Below are positions 54,994-62,982 of a stretch of DNA of 64,000 nt, in pieces. The stretch is from positions 32,352 to 96,351 of the forward strand of contig JAFUTW010000022.1 of NCBI GenBank assembly GCA_017484085.1, written 5' to 3'. The position numbers and the translations under genes were made by a program. A model generated the notes under the pieces. It saw only the letters and a list, made by a program, of their open reading frames with translations, was not told the origin of the DNA and ran no database searches. The DNA is from Clostridia bacterium (GTDB taxonomy: Bacteria; Bacillota; Clostridia; Christensenellales; Aristaeellaceae). Positions within the stretch are counted from its first letter, which is position 1; each line of letters opens with the position of its first letter.

Positions 54994-56232
54994 TCAGTTA
55001 GCTTTCTCCGGAAGCTTGCATGTTCTTTTCATGGCAACGGCAGAAGCAATATCACCCAGCACATTGCAGCAAGTTGCCCCAGCGTCCACCAGAATATTGA
55101 CACTCACATACATGCCCATAATTCCCGTGGGAAGGCCTGCGATCGCCGCCAGAGCCGCAAAGGAAGCAATCGCGCTGTTCGGGACGCCCGGCGCGCCGAT
55201 ACTGAGCAGCGTGTTGCTCAGCAAAACCACCGCCAGAAGACCATAGGGCAATTCCGTTCCCGTGGCGTTTGCGAAGAATACGATCATAAATGACATGACG
55301 ATGGAAACCGCGTCCATATTGATCGTCGCGCCGAGAGGCAGGGCCAGCGAAGAAATTTCATTGGGTACTTCCATCTCATCAGCGCAGCGCTTACTGATGG
55401 GCAGTGTCGCCGATGATGACGCTGTTCCGAAAGCGTTCAGCGCAGCTGGAAGCACGGTGATGAAGAAGCGCTTCATGCTGAACTTTCCAATTCCTTTGAC
55501 GATGATCAGACCATAAACGATAAAAATATACAGAGCCATAACCAGATAAAGAATTCCGAGAACTGCTGCCAATGAAAGAATAGTTTGAAGGCCATTCGCA
55601 TGGACGGTTCCAGCGAGTGAGCAGAACACGCCGACCGGCGTCGTATACATTACCGCTGAAATGATTTTCACGGAAATCTCATCCACTGCCTCGCATAGCC
55701 TGACAAAAGGAGACGCCTTTTCACCCAGCACAAGGCAGGCAATACCAACGATAATCGCAAATGCCAGAACCTGGAGCATATTTCCGTTCACAAAGGAGGC
55801 AAATGGATTGGCGGGGATCAGGTTTTTGATGGTGTCCACAATGCTTGTAAACTCCGCCGCCTGCACCTCGGATTCAGCCATTTCAATGGTTACGCCTGTC
55901 CCGATATTCAGCGCCTTGGGAAGAAACAGGCCCAGCAGGCTAGCAAAGAGCGTTGTCCCAATGAAGTACAGCAGCGCTTGACCGCCAACCTTGCCGGTAG
56001 CGGATACGCTGCCGATCCCCTTGATGCCGACGATCAGGGAACAGAACACCAAAGGATAGATCATCATGGTCAGACCGTGGAGATAGATGGTGCTGATCAG
56101 GCTGGTGACCGGTTCCGCCCAGTCAGGCATAATAAGACCGAAAAGCGCGCCAAGCAATAGCCCCAGAAAGATGGCGATGCTCAGGCGTATCGCTTTTTTG
56201 TTGTGATGGAGGGATGTAGCCATGTCCTGCAC
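54994..56232 (-). CDS. Dicarboxylate/amino acid:cation symporter (DAACS), possibly cystine
   Basis: A 412-residue membrane carrier of the glutamate-transporter fold. Eight helices plus two re-entrant loops are expected. The first hairpin has FGTASSSATLPISKRC, and helix 7 reads GATINMDAVSIVM where glutamate carriers have NMDGT. The family also includes the cystine importer TcyP. Its position behind metY and beside an Rrf2 regulator favours a sulfur amino acid substrate, but residues alone do not settle this. It follows the ECF S gene by six bases. Confidence 0.85.
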   Translation of the reverse strand: MQDMATSLHHNKKAIRLSIAIFLGLLLGALFGLIMPDWAEPVTSLISTIYLHGLTMMIYPLVFCSLIVGIKGIGSVSATGKVGGQALLYFIGTTLFASLLGLFLPKALNIGTGVTIEMAESEVQAAEFTSIVDTIKNLIPANPFASFVNGNMLQVLAFAIIVGIACLVLGEKASPFVRLCEAVDEISVKIISAVMYTTPVGVFCSLAGTVHANGLQTILSLAAVLGILYLVMALYIFIVYGLIIVKGIGKFSMKRFFITVLPAALNAFGTASSSATLPISKRCADEMEVPNEISSLALPLGATINMDAVSIVMSFMIVFFANATGTELPYGLLAVVLLSNTLLSIGAPGVPNSAIASFAALAAIAGLPTGIMGMYVSVNILVDAGATCCNVLGDIASAVAMKRTCKLPEKAN

Positions 56233-56238
56233 TCCTTA

Positions 56239-56823
56239 TCAATCATGAAGAATTCTTTGAAACAGGGCGCCGATCCGCATTGGATAGAGAAGGATGATGG
56301 ATACCACTGCCCCGAACCCTGCCTGCAGAATCTCAAAAGGCAGCTTCAATATGGCATATTCCGGAGTCGAATACACGTAAGCTCTTCCCAGGGTGTAGCC
56401 GACGACCATGATGACCGCTCCGACGATCACCGCGATAGATGATGACACCACGGGCTTCTTTGTCAGAAGCTTATGTGATATCACAGAGACAATCACCGCC
56501 TGCAATCCATGAGTGACCAGCGATACAAACATCGGAGCCGGATAAAAGAAAAAGTCGCCCAGGAAAGAACCGATGCCGCCGACCACAAAGGCTGCGAACG
56601 GATCCAATAGAATGGCTGCCGTATCGATGACAGCGTCACAAAAGTACAGGTGGCCGCCCGGGACAGGAATGCTGAATGTACTCAGAGACAATATGACATT
56701 CATTCCCATGAATAACGCCGTTGTTGTCAGCCAGCGCACAGACCCGCGGCGCAGAGTGACTGCAGTATTGCTCACTTCCTTTATCGAAGATAGAGGGATG
56801 CGAGCGCATCCGCATCCCTCCAT
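56239..56823 (-). CDS. ECF transporter S component (riboflavin-type family)
   Basis: A 194-residue membrane protein with five to six helices. WLTTTALFMGMNVILSL, the GGHLYFCDAVIDTAAILLDPFAAFVVGGIGSFLGD block and VTHGLQAVIVSV match the ECF S-component family that captures vitamins or precursors for a shared energy module. No EcfA/EcfT genes are here. The start is uncertain: the ATG at 56823 lies inside a hairpin (GAGGGATGCG...CGCATCCCTC) and has no clear Shine-Dalgarno sequence, so initiation may be further in. Being between metY and a symporter suggests a methionine- or sulfur-related ligand; that is a guess. Confidence 0.75.
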   Translation of the reverse strand: MEGCGCARIPLSSIKEVSNTAVTLRRGSVRWLTTTALFMGMNVILSLSTFSIPVPGGHLYFCDAVIDTAAILLDPFAAFVVGGIGSFLGDFFFYPAPMFVSLVTHGLQAVIVSVISHKLLTKKPVVSSSIAVIVGAVIMVVGYTLGRAYVYSTPEYAILKLPFEILQAGFGAVVSIILLYPMRIGALFQRILHD

Positions 56824-56840
56824 TATCTGTTTTCACCGGA

Positions 56841-58145
56841 TTATTTGATTGCTTCGAACGCCGCGTCAAGGGCCGCAATCAGATCCTTCACGTTCTCCGT
56901 GCCGATGGATAGCCTGATGGTGTTCGGGCGTATGCCCTGATCCAGCAGCTCCTCGTCCGTCAGCTGGCTGTGGGTTGTCGTGTAGGGATGGATGACCAGG
57001 GATTTTACATCCGCCACGTTGGCAAGAAGAGAGAAGATGGCCAGGTTGTCGATGAACTTCTTGGCAGTGTCGCTGTCGCCTTTGATCTCAAAGGTGAAAA
57101 TGCTGCCGCCGCCGTTCGGGAAATACTTCTTGTATAGCGTATGACTGGGTTCCGAGGGCAGCGCCGGATGATGCACAGCCTCCACCTGCGGATGCTTCGA
57201 GAGATAGTCCACGATCTTCAATGCGTTTTCGACATGACGCTCCACACGGAGAGACAGCGTTTCCAGCCCCTGCAGGAAGATGAAAGCGTGGAATGGGGAT
57301 AGCGTCGAACCCGTGTCGCGCAGCAGGATGGCGCGGATGTAGGTAGCGAAGGCCGCCGGGCCTACCGTGTCATAGAAGGAAACGCCATGGTAGCTGGGGT
57401 TCGGATCGCTGATCCAGGGATATTTGCCGCTGGCCTTCCAGTCAAACTTTCCGCCCTCGACGATCACACCGCCGATGGCTGTTCCATGACCGCCGATGAA
57501 CTTGGTGGCGGAGTGAACGACAATATCCGCGCCGTAATCGATGGGGCGTACCAGGTAGGGCGTCGCGAAGGTAGAGTCCACCACCAGCGGGATACCGTGC
57601 TTGTGAGCAATCTTCGCGATCTCCTCAATGTCGACGATGTTACTGTTCGGATTGCCCAGAGTCTCGATGAAAATCGCCTTGGTGTTTTCCTGTATGGCGG
57701 CCTCAAAGCTTCCCTCCACATCCGGGTCGACAAAGGTGGTGGTGATCCCGGTGGTCAGAGGCAGGGTGTGCTCAAGCAGGTTGAAGGTGCCGCCGTAAAT
57801 CGTCTTGGAGGCTACGATATGCTCACCGGATTTGGCCAGCGCCTGAAAGGTATAGGTGATGGCCGCCGCGCCGGAGGCCACCGCCAGCGCTGCGGTACCA
57901 TTTTCCAGCGCCGCGATGCGGGCTTCAAACACGCCCTGGGTCGGGTTGGTCAGCCGGCCATAGATGTTGCCGGCGTCCCGGAGGCCGAAGCGGTCAGCGG
58001 CGTGATCGCTGTTGTGGAATACATAGGAAGTCGTCGCGTAAATCGGAACGGCGCGGGCATCGGTGACGGGATCAGCCTGTTCCTGCCCGATATGGAGCTG
58101 CTTGGTTTCAAAGGACCAGTTCGCGGAATTCTTGATATCTGACAT
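56841..58145 (-). CDS. metY: O-acetylhomoserine sulfhydrylase
   Basis: A 434-residue PLP enzyme of the Cys/Met metabolism family, longer than cystathionine enzymes and the size of MetY. The PLP Lys is K215 in HSATKFIGGHGT; TLGNPNSNIVDIEEIA and YGRLTNPTQGVFEARIAALE are typical. It makes homocysteine from O-acetylhomoserine and sulfide. MetA in this cluster has the acetyl-specific Glu111, so substrate and enzyme agree. AGAAGGAG lies 6 bases before the ATG. A tRNA-like element ends 27 bases upstream and a small Cys-containing reading frame precedes that. Confidence 0.95.
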   Translation of the reverse strand: MSDIKNSANWSFETKQLHIGQEQADPVTDARAVPIYATTSYVFHNSDHAADRFGLRDAGNIYGRLTNPTQGVFEARIAALENGTAALAVASGAAAITYTFQALAKSGEHIVASKTIYGGTFNLLEHTLPLTTGITTTFVDPDVEGSFEAAIQENTKAIFIETLGNPNSNIVDIEEIAKIAHKHGIPLVVDSTFATPYLVRPIDYGADIVVHSATKFIGGHGTAIGGVIVEGGKFDWKASGKYPWISDPNPSYHGVSFYDTVGPAAFATYIRAILLRDTGSTLSPFHAFIFLQGLETLSLRVERHVENALKIVDYLSKHPQVEAVHHPALPSEPSHTLYKKYFPNGGGSIFTFEIKGDSDTAKKFIDNLAIFSLLANVADVKSLVIHPYTTTHSQLTDEELLDQGIRPNTIRLSIGTENVKDLIAALDAAFEAIK

Positions 58146-58172
58146 GGTTTTTCTCCTTCTTGTTTTTATTAT

Positions 58173-58247
58173 TGGAGGTGCTACCCGGACTCGAACCGGG
58201 ATTGAAAGGTTTATGAAACCCCGGCCTTACCTTTAGGCTATAGCACC
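58173..58247 (-). tRNA. Atypical tRNA-like element, CAU anticodon with U73, in the metY leader
   Basis: A complete 75-base cloverleaf on the minus strand: acceptor GGTGCTA/TAGCACC, D-arm GCCT-AAAGGTA-AGGC, anticodon stem GGGGT/ACCTT (two G.U pairs) around TTCATAA, T-arm CCCGG/CCGGG with TTCGAGT, discriminator U73 and encoded CCA. The anticodon CAU would read AUG, but the body (AGCC...GGTAAGGC, AACCTTT, CCCGGTTCGA, U73) closely resembles Bacillota tRNA-Cys, and U73 is a CysRS determinant where tRNA-Met has A73. It could be a functional odd tRNA, a decoy, or an mRNA-embedded sensor. Confidence 0.8.
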
Positions 58248-58301
58248 GCGCATTCGATTCCGGCTCAGCAGCACGGCATAGGATTTGCATTGACAGCGCA
58301 T
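58233..58301 (-). CDS. Short Cys-containing leader reading frame before metY
   Basis: A 22-codon frame on the minus strand, beginning MRCQCKSYAVLLSR, with AGGAGG ten bases before the ATG. It has Cys codons TGT and TGC at positions 3 and 5. Its TAA stop is bases 13-15 of the tRNA-like element, so its last five codons form the tRNA acceptor strand and part of the D-arm. Position, Shine-Dalgarno sequence and early Cys codons suggest a translated leader that senses charged tRNA-Cys. Expression is unproven. Confidence 0.6.
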   Translation of the reverse strand: MRCQCKSYAVLLSRNRMRGAIA

Positions 58302-58332
58302 TGCCGAACTTCCTCCTTCATTTTATATACAT

Positions 58333-58361
58333 ATTCTATCGATATAGTGGATAATTGTCCA
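58333..58361 (-). promoter_or_regulatory. Promoter of the leader-metY operon with shared operator motif
   Basis: Minus strand TGGACA, 17-base spacer, TAGAAT. Bases 58355-58335 read ATTATCCACTATATCGATAGA and resemble the rrf2 promoter motif. The stretch 58362-58495 upstream shows only a 7-bp hairpin (58411-58437) that may end metA transcription. Confidence 0.7.
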
Positions 58362-58495
58362 ATACGAAAGCATGATTGGGTTCAATAGATGCTGTCTATC
58401 AGACTTTGAAGATTGCTCAGTGCATGCTTTAGCAATCAGCCCGATCCCAACCATCGCTCCATTGGGGAGGGTGACACTTCCACGCAGCTTCCTGC

Positions 58496-59416
58496 TTATT
58501 TTCCCACGTCATTCAGATGATAGGGCGTAATCTGATACACTTCGTAGTTCAGCCAGTTGGCAAACAGCAGATTGGCATGTGCCTTCCACTGGAAAAGAGG
58601 AACGCCCGCAGGATGATCGTTCGGGAAATAGCGTATAGGAACAGCCGGATGAATGCCTTTGGCCACATCCCTTGTATATTCGTTGGCAAGAGTAGCCCTG
58701 CTGTATTCCGGATGCCCCGTGACAAATAAACGACGCTTCTCTCTGTCGTGAATCAGATAGATGCCGGCCACATCCGATTCTGCCAGGATATCTAGTTCTG
58801 GATGGCGCTGTACCTCCTCCTTCAGAAGTCCGGTATAGCGGGAATGCGGCGCATGAAACACATCATTGAATCCCCGGGTGAGCGGTTCTTCACGATAAAT
58901 GGTCCTGTGCGAATAAACGCCTGAAAGCTTGCTTGGCAACAGATGCTTTTGAATTCCATAGTGATGGTATAAACCCGCCTGCGCAGACCAGCACAGGTGC
59001 ATGACTGCCGTCACATGATGATCCGCCCAGTCCATTAACTCGACCAGTTCGTTCCAATAGTCAACCTCTTCAAACGGCATGATTTCCACCGGCGCCCCCG
59101 TAATAATCAGGCCGTCGAAACATCGATCCTTCACAACAGAAAAAGGCCGATAGTATTTCTGCAGATAATCCTCCGTAACATGCTTATATAGGTGGGAATC
59201 CAGCCTCAGGAAAGTTGGCTTCACCTGCAGTGGCGTATTGGAAAGGAGCCTCAGAAGCTGAAGCTCTGTGTCCTCCTTATCCGGCATGATATTCAGAACA
59301 GCGATTTCCAGTTCACGGATATCCTGCGAAGCTGCTCTGGATTCATGCATGACAAAGATCTGCTCTTCTTCCAGCCGCTTTACAACGGGCATCTGTTCAT
59401 TGATCCGAATCGGCAT
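58496..59416 (-). CDS. metA: Homoserine O-acetyltransferase (MetA type)
   Basis: A 306-residue MetA. The catalytic triad falls at the canonical numbers: Cys142 (HLCWSAQAG), His235 and Glu237 (TGHPEYSR). Residue 111 is Glu in TGAPVEIMPFEEVDYW; in this family Glu111 goes with acetyl-CoA use and Gly111 with succinyl-CoA, so the product should be O-acetylhomoserine for MetY. I chose the ATG at 59416 (MPIRINEQMP) with GGAGG upstream; it overlaps the LysR gene by 20 bases. Confidence 0.95.
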   Translation of the reverse strand: MPIRINEQMPVVKRLEEEQIFVMHESRAASQDIRELEIAVLNIMPDKEDTELQLLRLLSNTPLQVKPTFLRLDSHLYKHVTEDYLQKYYRPFSVVKDRCFDGLIITGAPVEIMPFEEVDYWNELVELMDWADHHVTAVMHLCWSAQAGLYHHYGIQKHLLPSKLSGVYSHRTIYREEPLTRGFNDVFHAPHSRYTGLLKEEVQRHPELDILAESDVAGIYLIHDREKRRLFVTGHPEYSRATLANEYTRDVAKGIHPAVPIRYFPNDHPAGVPLFQWKAHANLLFANWLNYEVYQITPYHLNDVGK

Positions 59417-60344
59417 CCGGTTTCGCCTCCATTTCAAGATATCGTTTGAGCTCAGCCACATACCTTTCTCCAATCTGGCTCAGCAGGCTGTTCTTCCGGG
59501 TGATGTAGCCGATCTCCATGACGCTGTTGGGGTTTTCTTCGTCCGCCTCATAGGGAACGGCAAGATATTCGCTGCCGTTCAGTTCCTCACAGATGATACC
59601 GGAGCACAGCGTATACCCGAGTGAGCCGATCATCAGGTTCAGAATGGTCGCCCTGTCGCAGCATTTGATCATCCTGGAATACTCATTGGTGGAAAGGATT
59701 TCCTCCGCAAGGTAGAAATTGCTGTTTTCGCCCTGCTCAAAGGATAGACAGGGATATGGTGCAAGATCATCAAAAGCGATCGATTTTCGTTCGGCGAGGG
59801 GATGACCGCGCCAAAGGTAGACATACGCACGGCAGTCGATCAGGTGATGAAAGGACAGACCGTTTTCGTTCAGCATTTTGGTGATGACTTTGCGGTTAAA
59901 ATCGCTGAGATACAGGATGCCGATCTCGCTTCTGCCGGCGGCAGTATCATCAATGAGCTGCTGCGTTCGTGTTTCCCGAATCGCAAAATCGTATTCTGCC
60001 AGGTCATATGCGTGGGTCAGAAGAGAGAACGCTTTCACTGCAAAGGAATAATGCTGTGTGGAAACCGCAAATCGCTCTCTTCTGGGGCCGGCTTTGCCAT
60101 ATGCGTCCAGAAGATTCTGGTATTGCATGATCACAGAGCGTGCATATGGCAGGAAGTTCACGCCTTCCGCCGTCAGGGTTGCGCCTTTCCCGCTGCGGTT
60201 GAACAGCACCACACCCAGTTCCTTTTCGAGCTCCTTGATCGCGCTGGTCAGGGACGGCTGTGAGATGTACAGCCGCTCCGCCGCGCGGTTGAAGGAACCG
60301 GTCTCCGCGATGGCGATCACGTCATTCAGCTGCTGCAGGGTCAT
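59397..60344 (-). CDS. LysR-family transcriptional regulator
   Basis: A 315-residue LysR protein. The N-terminal helix-turn-helix is QQLNDVIAIAETGSFNRAAE followed by LYISQPSLTSAIKELE, and the rest is a two-lobed effector domain. It lies between mccA and metA in the same operon, so it is likely a sulfur-pathway activator similar in role to CysB- or YtlI-type proteins, possibly sensing O-acetylserine. GGGGGAAG precedes the ATG, 12 bases after the mccA stop. Confidence 0.9.
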   Translation of the reverse strand: MTLQQLNDVIAIAETGSFNRAAERLYISQPSLTSAIKELEKELGVVLFNRSGKGATLTAEGVNFLPYARSVIMQYQNLLDAYGKAGPRRERFAVSTQHYSFAVKAFSLLTHAYDLAEYDFAIRETRTQQLIDDTAAGRSEIGILYLSDFNRKVITKMLNENGLSFHHLIDCRAYVYLWRGHPLAERKSIAFDDLAPYPCLSFEQGENSNFYLAEEILSTNEYSRMIKCCDRATILNLMIGSLGYTLCSGIICEELNGSEYLAVPYEADEENPNSVMEIGYITRKNSLLSQIGERYVAELKRYLEMEAKPDADSDQ

Positions 60345-60356
60345 TCGTCTTCCCCC

Positions 60357-61268
60357 TCAGTCATACAGCCCTTTGCTGAAATATCTGTCTCCCCGATCCG
60401 GAAAAACGGTGACAATGGTTCCTCTCGCGCCGCTGTCCACCAGCTTGCGCACAGCCGCCAGCGCCGCACCGGAGGAGGACCCTGCAAATATGCCTTCCCG
60501 TAAAGCCAGAAGCCGTGCGTTTTCAAAGGCCTCCCGGTCGGCTACCTTGATGACCCGGTCCACAAGGCCCATATCCATCGTATCCGCAATGAAGTCGTTG
60601 CCGATACCCTCTATGTCGTAATCCCCATGTTCGCCGCCGCCCATTGTGGAGCCGACTGGATCAGCAAGCACACCCTGGACACAGGGCTTTTTCTCCTTGA
60701 TGTAACGTATGGCGCCGCTGTAGGTACCGCCGCTGCCCGCACCGGCCACAAACCAGGCCAGGCTCTCACCCAGATCCTCCCAGATTTCCCGTCCGGTTGT
60801 CTCATAATGCGCCTGCGGATTGGCCATATTGTGAAACTGTTCCAGAGAAATCGCGCCTGTAATGGACGCCCGCAATTCATTGGCCTTCTCCTCCGCGCCC
60901 AGCATGCCGTCTTCTCTGGGCGTATTGATGATTTCCGCGCCAAGGGAACGCATCAGGGTCTGCTTTTCCTGGGAAAACTTGGTGGGCACCACAAAGATGA
61001 TGCGATACCCCCGATTCAGGGCCGCGAAAGCAATTCCCAGGCCGGTGTTTCCGGCTGTCGCCTCGACGATGGTTCCGCCGGGGTTCAGGATGCCTCTGTT
61101 TTCCGCGTCCCGAACCATATACAGGCCGGTGCGGTCTTTCACGGAGCCGCTGGGATTCCAAAGTTCCAACTTGGCAAAGACATAAACGTCTTCCGGAAAG
61201 CCAAGATGGGTCAGGCGGACCAGCGGGGTGTTTCCGATCAGTTCCTGCATAGACTGATAGACTGCCAT
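60357..61268 (-). CDS. mccA: Cystathionine beta-synthase MccA-like (cysteine synthase family)
   Basis: A 303-residue PLP beta-family enzyme. ELIGNTPLVRL opens it, the PLP Lys is K44 in NPSGSVKDR, and the phosphate loop GSGGTYSGAIRYIKE is conserved. EATAGNTGLG and the LADPVGSTMGGGE block resemble Bacillus MccA (YrhA) more than CysK, which has SGNTG. MccA condenses homocysteine with O-acetylserine to cystathionine. The partner gene mccB lies 12 bases upstream, which supports a reverse transsulfuration role. Plain cysteine synthase remains possible. Confidence 0.88.
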   Translation of the reverse strand: MAVYQSMQELIGNTPLVRLTHLGFPEDVYVFAKLELWNPSGSVKDRTGLYMVRDAENRGILNPGGTIVEATAGNTGLGIAFAALNRGYRIIFVVPTKFSQEKQTLMRSLGAEIINTPREDGMLGAEEKANELRASITGAISLEQFHNMANPQAHYETTGREIWEDLGESLAWFVAGAGSGGTYSGAIRYIKEKKPCVQGVLADPVGSTMGGGEHGDYDIEGIGNDFIADTMDMGLVDRVIKVADREAFENARLLALREGIFAGSSSGAALAAVRKLVDSGARGTIVTVFPDRGDRYFSKGLYD

Positions 61269-61280
61269 GTGATGACCTCC

Positions 61281-62438
61281 TTATTTGCTGCTGGCTTCGA
61301 TAGCCTGGCTCAGATCAGCCAGCAGATCGTCGATGTGCTCTATGCCGATCGACAGACGGATCAGGTTGTCCGTAATGCCGACTTTTTCCCGGATTTCTTG
61401 GGGAATGGATGCATGCGTCATTGTAGCTGGATGACAGACCAGGGATTCCACGCCTCCCAGGCTTTCGGCCAGTGCGATCAGCTTCAGGGAGGAGAAGAAG
61501 ACCCGGTAGTCGTGCTGATCATCCAGGATGAAAGAGATCATCGCCCCCCCGTTCTTTGCCTGACGCCGGTTGACCTCATATCCCTGCATGTCGGAAAGAC
61601 CAGGATAATAAACCCTACTGACTGCAGGATGGCTTTTCAGGTAGTTCGCAGCCTGCTGTGCATTTTCCACATGCCGATCCATCCGGACGGCCAACGTTTT
61701 GATTCCCCGGATGATCAGGAAGGAATCCTGCGGACCCAGGACGCCTCCCGTCGCGTTCTGGATGAATGCCAGCCGCTCGCCCAAAGCGGCGTCTTTCACC
61801 ACGGCCAGGCCCGCGACCACATCGCTGTGTCCGCCCAGGTACTTGGTTCCGCTGTGGAGCACGATATCCGCGCCAAGGGTCAGCGGCTTTTGCAGATAGG
61901 GTGTCATAAAGGTGTTATCCACAATCGTGAGCACATGATGCCGCTTTGCAAGCTCCGCCACACCCTGAATATCGGTGACGGTCATGAGAGGATTTGCGGG
62001 GCTCTCTACCAGAATCGCTTTTACGTCCGGCGTGATCTCCTTTTCCAGCTCATTCAGATTATCGGTATCCGCGATGGCATAACGCAGGTCAAAAGCGCTG
62101 AAAACCCTGTCCAGAACCCTGTATGTGCCGCCATAGACATTGCTGGATATCAGCACTTTGTCGCCTGCTCTGAAAAGTGACAGGACGGCGGTGATGGCAG
62201 CCATCCCGGACGCAAAGGCAAACCCCTGTATCCCTTCTTCCAGCTCCGCGATCAGCCGTTCCAGCGCAGCCCGGGTTGGGTTTCCGGTGCGGGCGTACTC
62301 CCATTCCGGGTGCAGTCCCAGTGCTTTCTGCTGAAAAGTTGATGTCTGATAGATTGGAATGTTTACCGCCCCAGTGAGCGGATCGATGGTGTTCCCGCCA
62401 TGAATCAGCGCAGATTCCGTGTGTCTGTAGATGGACAT
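61281..62438 (-). CDS. mccB: Cystathionine gamma-lyase/synthase-type PLP enzyme
   Basis: A 385-residue Cys/Met metabolism PLP enzyme of cystathionine-enzyme length. The PLP Lys is K199 in HSGTKYLGGHSD; YARTGNPTRAALE and ESPANPLMTVTDI are typical. Sequence alone does not separate gamma-synthase from gamma-lyase. The adjacent mccA favours gamma-lyase, releasing cysteine from cystathionine. I chose the ATG at 62438 (MSIYRHTESALIHGG) with AAGGAG upstream. Confidence 0.9.
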   Translation of the reverse strand: MSIYRHTESALIHGGNTIDPLTGAVNIPIYQTSTFQQKALGLHPEWEYARTGNPTRAALERLIAELEEGIQGFAFASGMAAITAVLSLFRAGDKVLISSNVYGGTYRVLDRVFSAFDLRYAIADTDNLNELEKEITPDVKAILVESPANPLMTVTDIQGVAELAKRHHVLTIVDNTFMTPYLQKPLTLGADIVLHSGTKYLGGHSDVVAGLAVVKDAALGERLAFIQNATGGVLGPQDSFLIIRGIKTLAVRMDRHVENAQQAANYLKSHPAVSRVYYPGLSDMQGYEVNRRQAKNGGAMISFILDDQHDYRVFFSSLKLIALAESLGGVESLVCHPATMTHASIPQEIREKVGITDNLIRLSIGIEHIDDLLADLSQAIEASSK

Positions 62439-62471
62439 CGTTCTTCTCCTTCCGTTCCTTTTCATCTGGCT

Positions 62472-62978
62472 TCAGGGTTCAGGTTCAACCTGAAGTGCAT
62501 CATTGAACACATTATTCGCGATCATAAACACCGCCATGGTGGTCATGACGACGAGGGTTTCCTCATCGAAGGCCGCGCGAAGCCTTTCAAAGAGCTCATC
62601 CGGAATCTGCTTTGGATTTTTCGCGATGGCGCGGCCATATTCGATCATGAGCTCTTCCTCAGGCGTGAAGGCAAAGCCCTCGAAATCCTCAATGCCCATG
62701 CTTCGCAAGAGCTTTCCGAAATAGGTGGTGCACACGATACAATCATTTTCCACAGAGATCGCGTACTCAAAGAAGTCGGCAGCCCGTTTTCCGACAAGCC
62801 GCTGCAGTTCCCTGTCCACTGCATAGGACTGTGCCTCCAGCGCTTCAAACGCCGTTGCATTGTGCAGCAGGGTCAGTTTTTCATTCGTCAGCCGGTATCC
62901 CTGACGCAGGTGTTCATCAACGGCGGCTTTCGCCTCAGGCGAAAGATCCGTCAGATTCACTGGTGCGATGCGCGGCAT
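62472..62978 (-). CDS. Carboxymuconolactone decarboxylase/AhpD-like protein
   Basis: A 168-residue all-helical protein of the AhpD-like fold. NDCIVCTTYFGKLLRSMG carries a CxxC pair and downstream residues typical of the family's redox site. Members act as thiol peroxidases or peroxidase reductants. Its place between a PLP-kinase gene and mccB suggests redox protection in thiol metabolism; the exact role is unknown. I chose the ATG at 62978 (MPRIAPVNLTDLS), 7 bases after GAGGAG, directly after the pdxK stop. Confidence 0.8.
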   Translation of the reverse strand: MPRIAPVNLTDLSPEAKAAVDEHLRQGYRLTNEKLTLLHNATAFEALEAQSYAVDRELQRLVGKRAADFFEYAISVENDCIVCTTYFGKLLRSMGIEDFEGFAFTPEEELMIEYGRAIAKNPKQIPDELFERLRAAFDEETLVVMTTMAVFMIANNVFNDALQVEPEP

Positions 62979-62982
62979 AGTT

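Noticed and set aside
58248-58495. SAM (S-box) or T-box riboswitch upstream of metY
   Set aside because: No S-box kink-turn or GA blocks and no T-box sequence were found; the leader instead holds the short frame and tRNA-like element.
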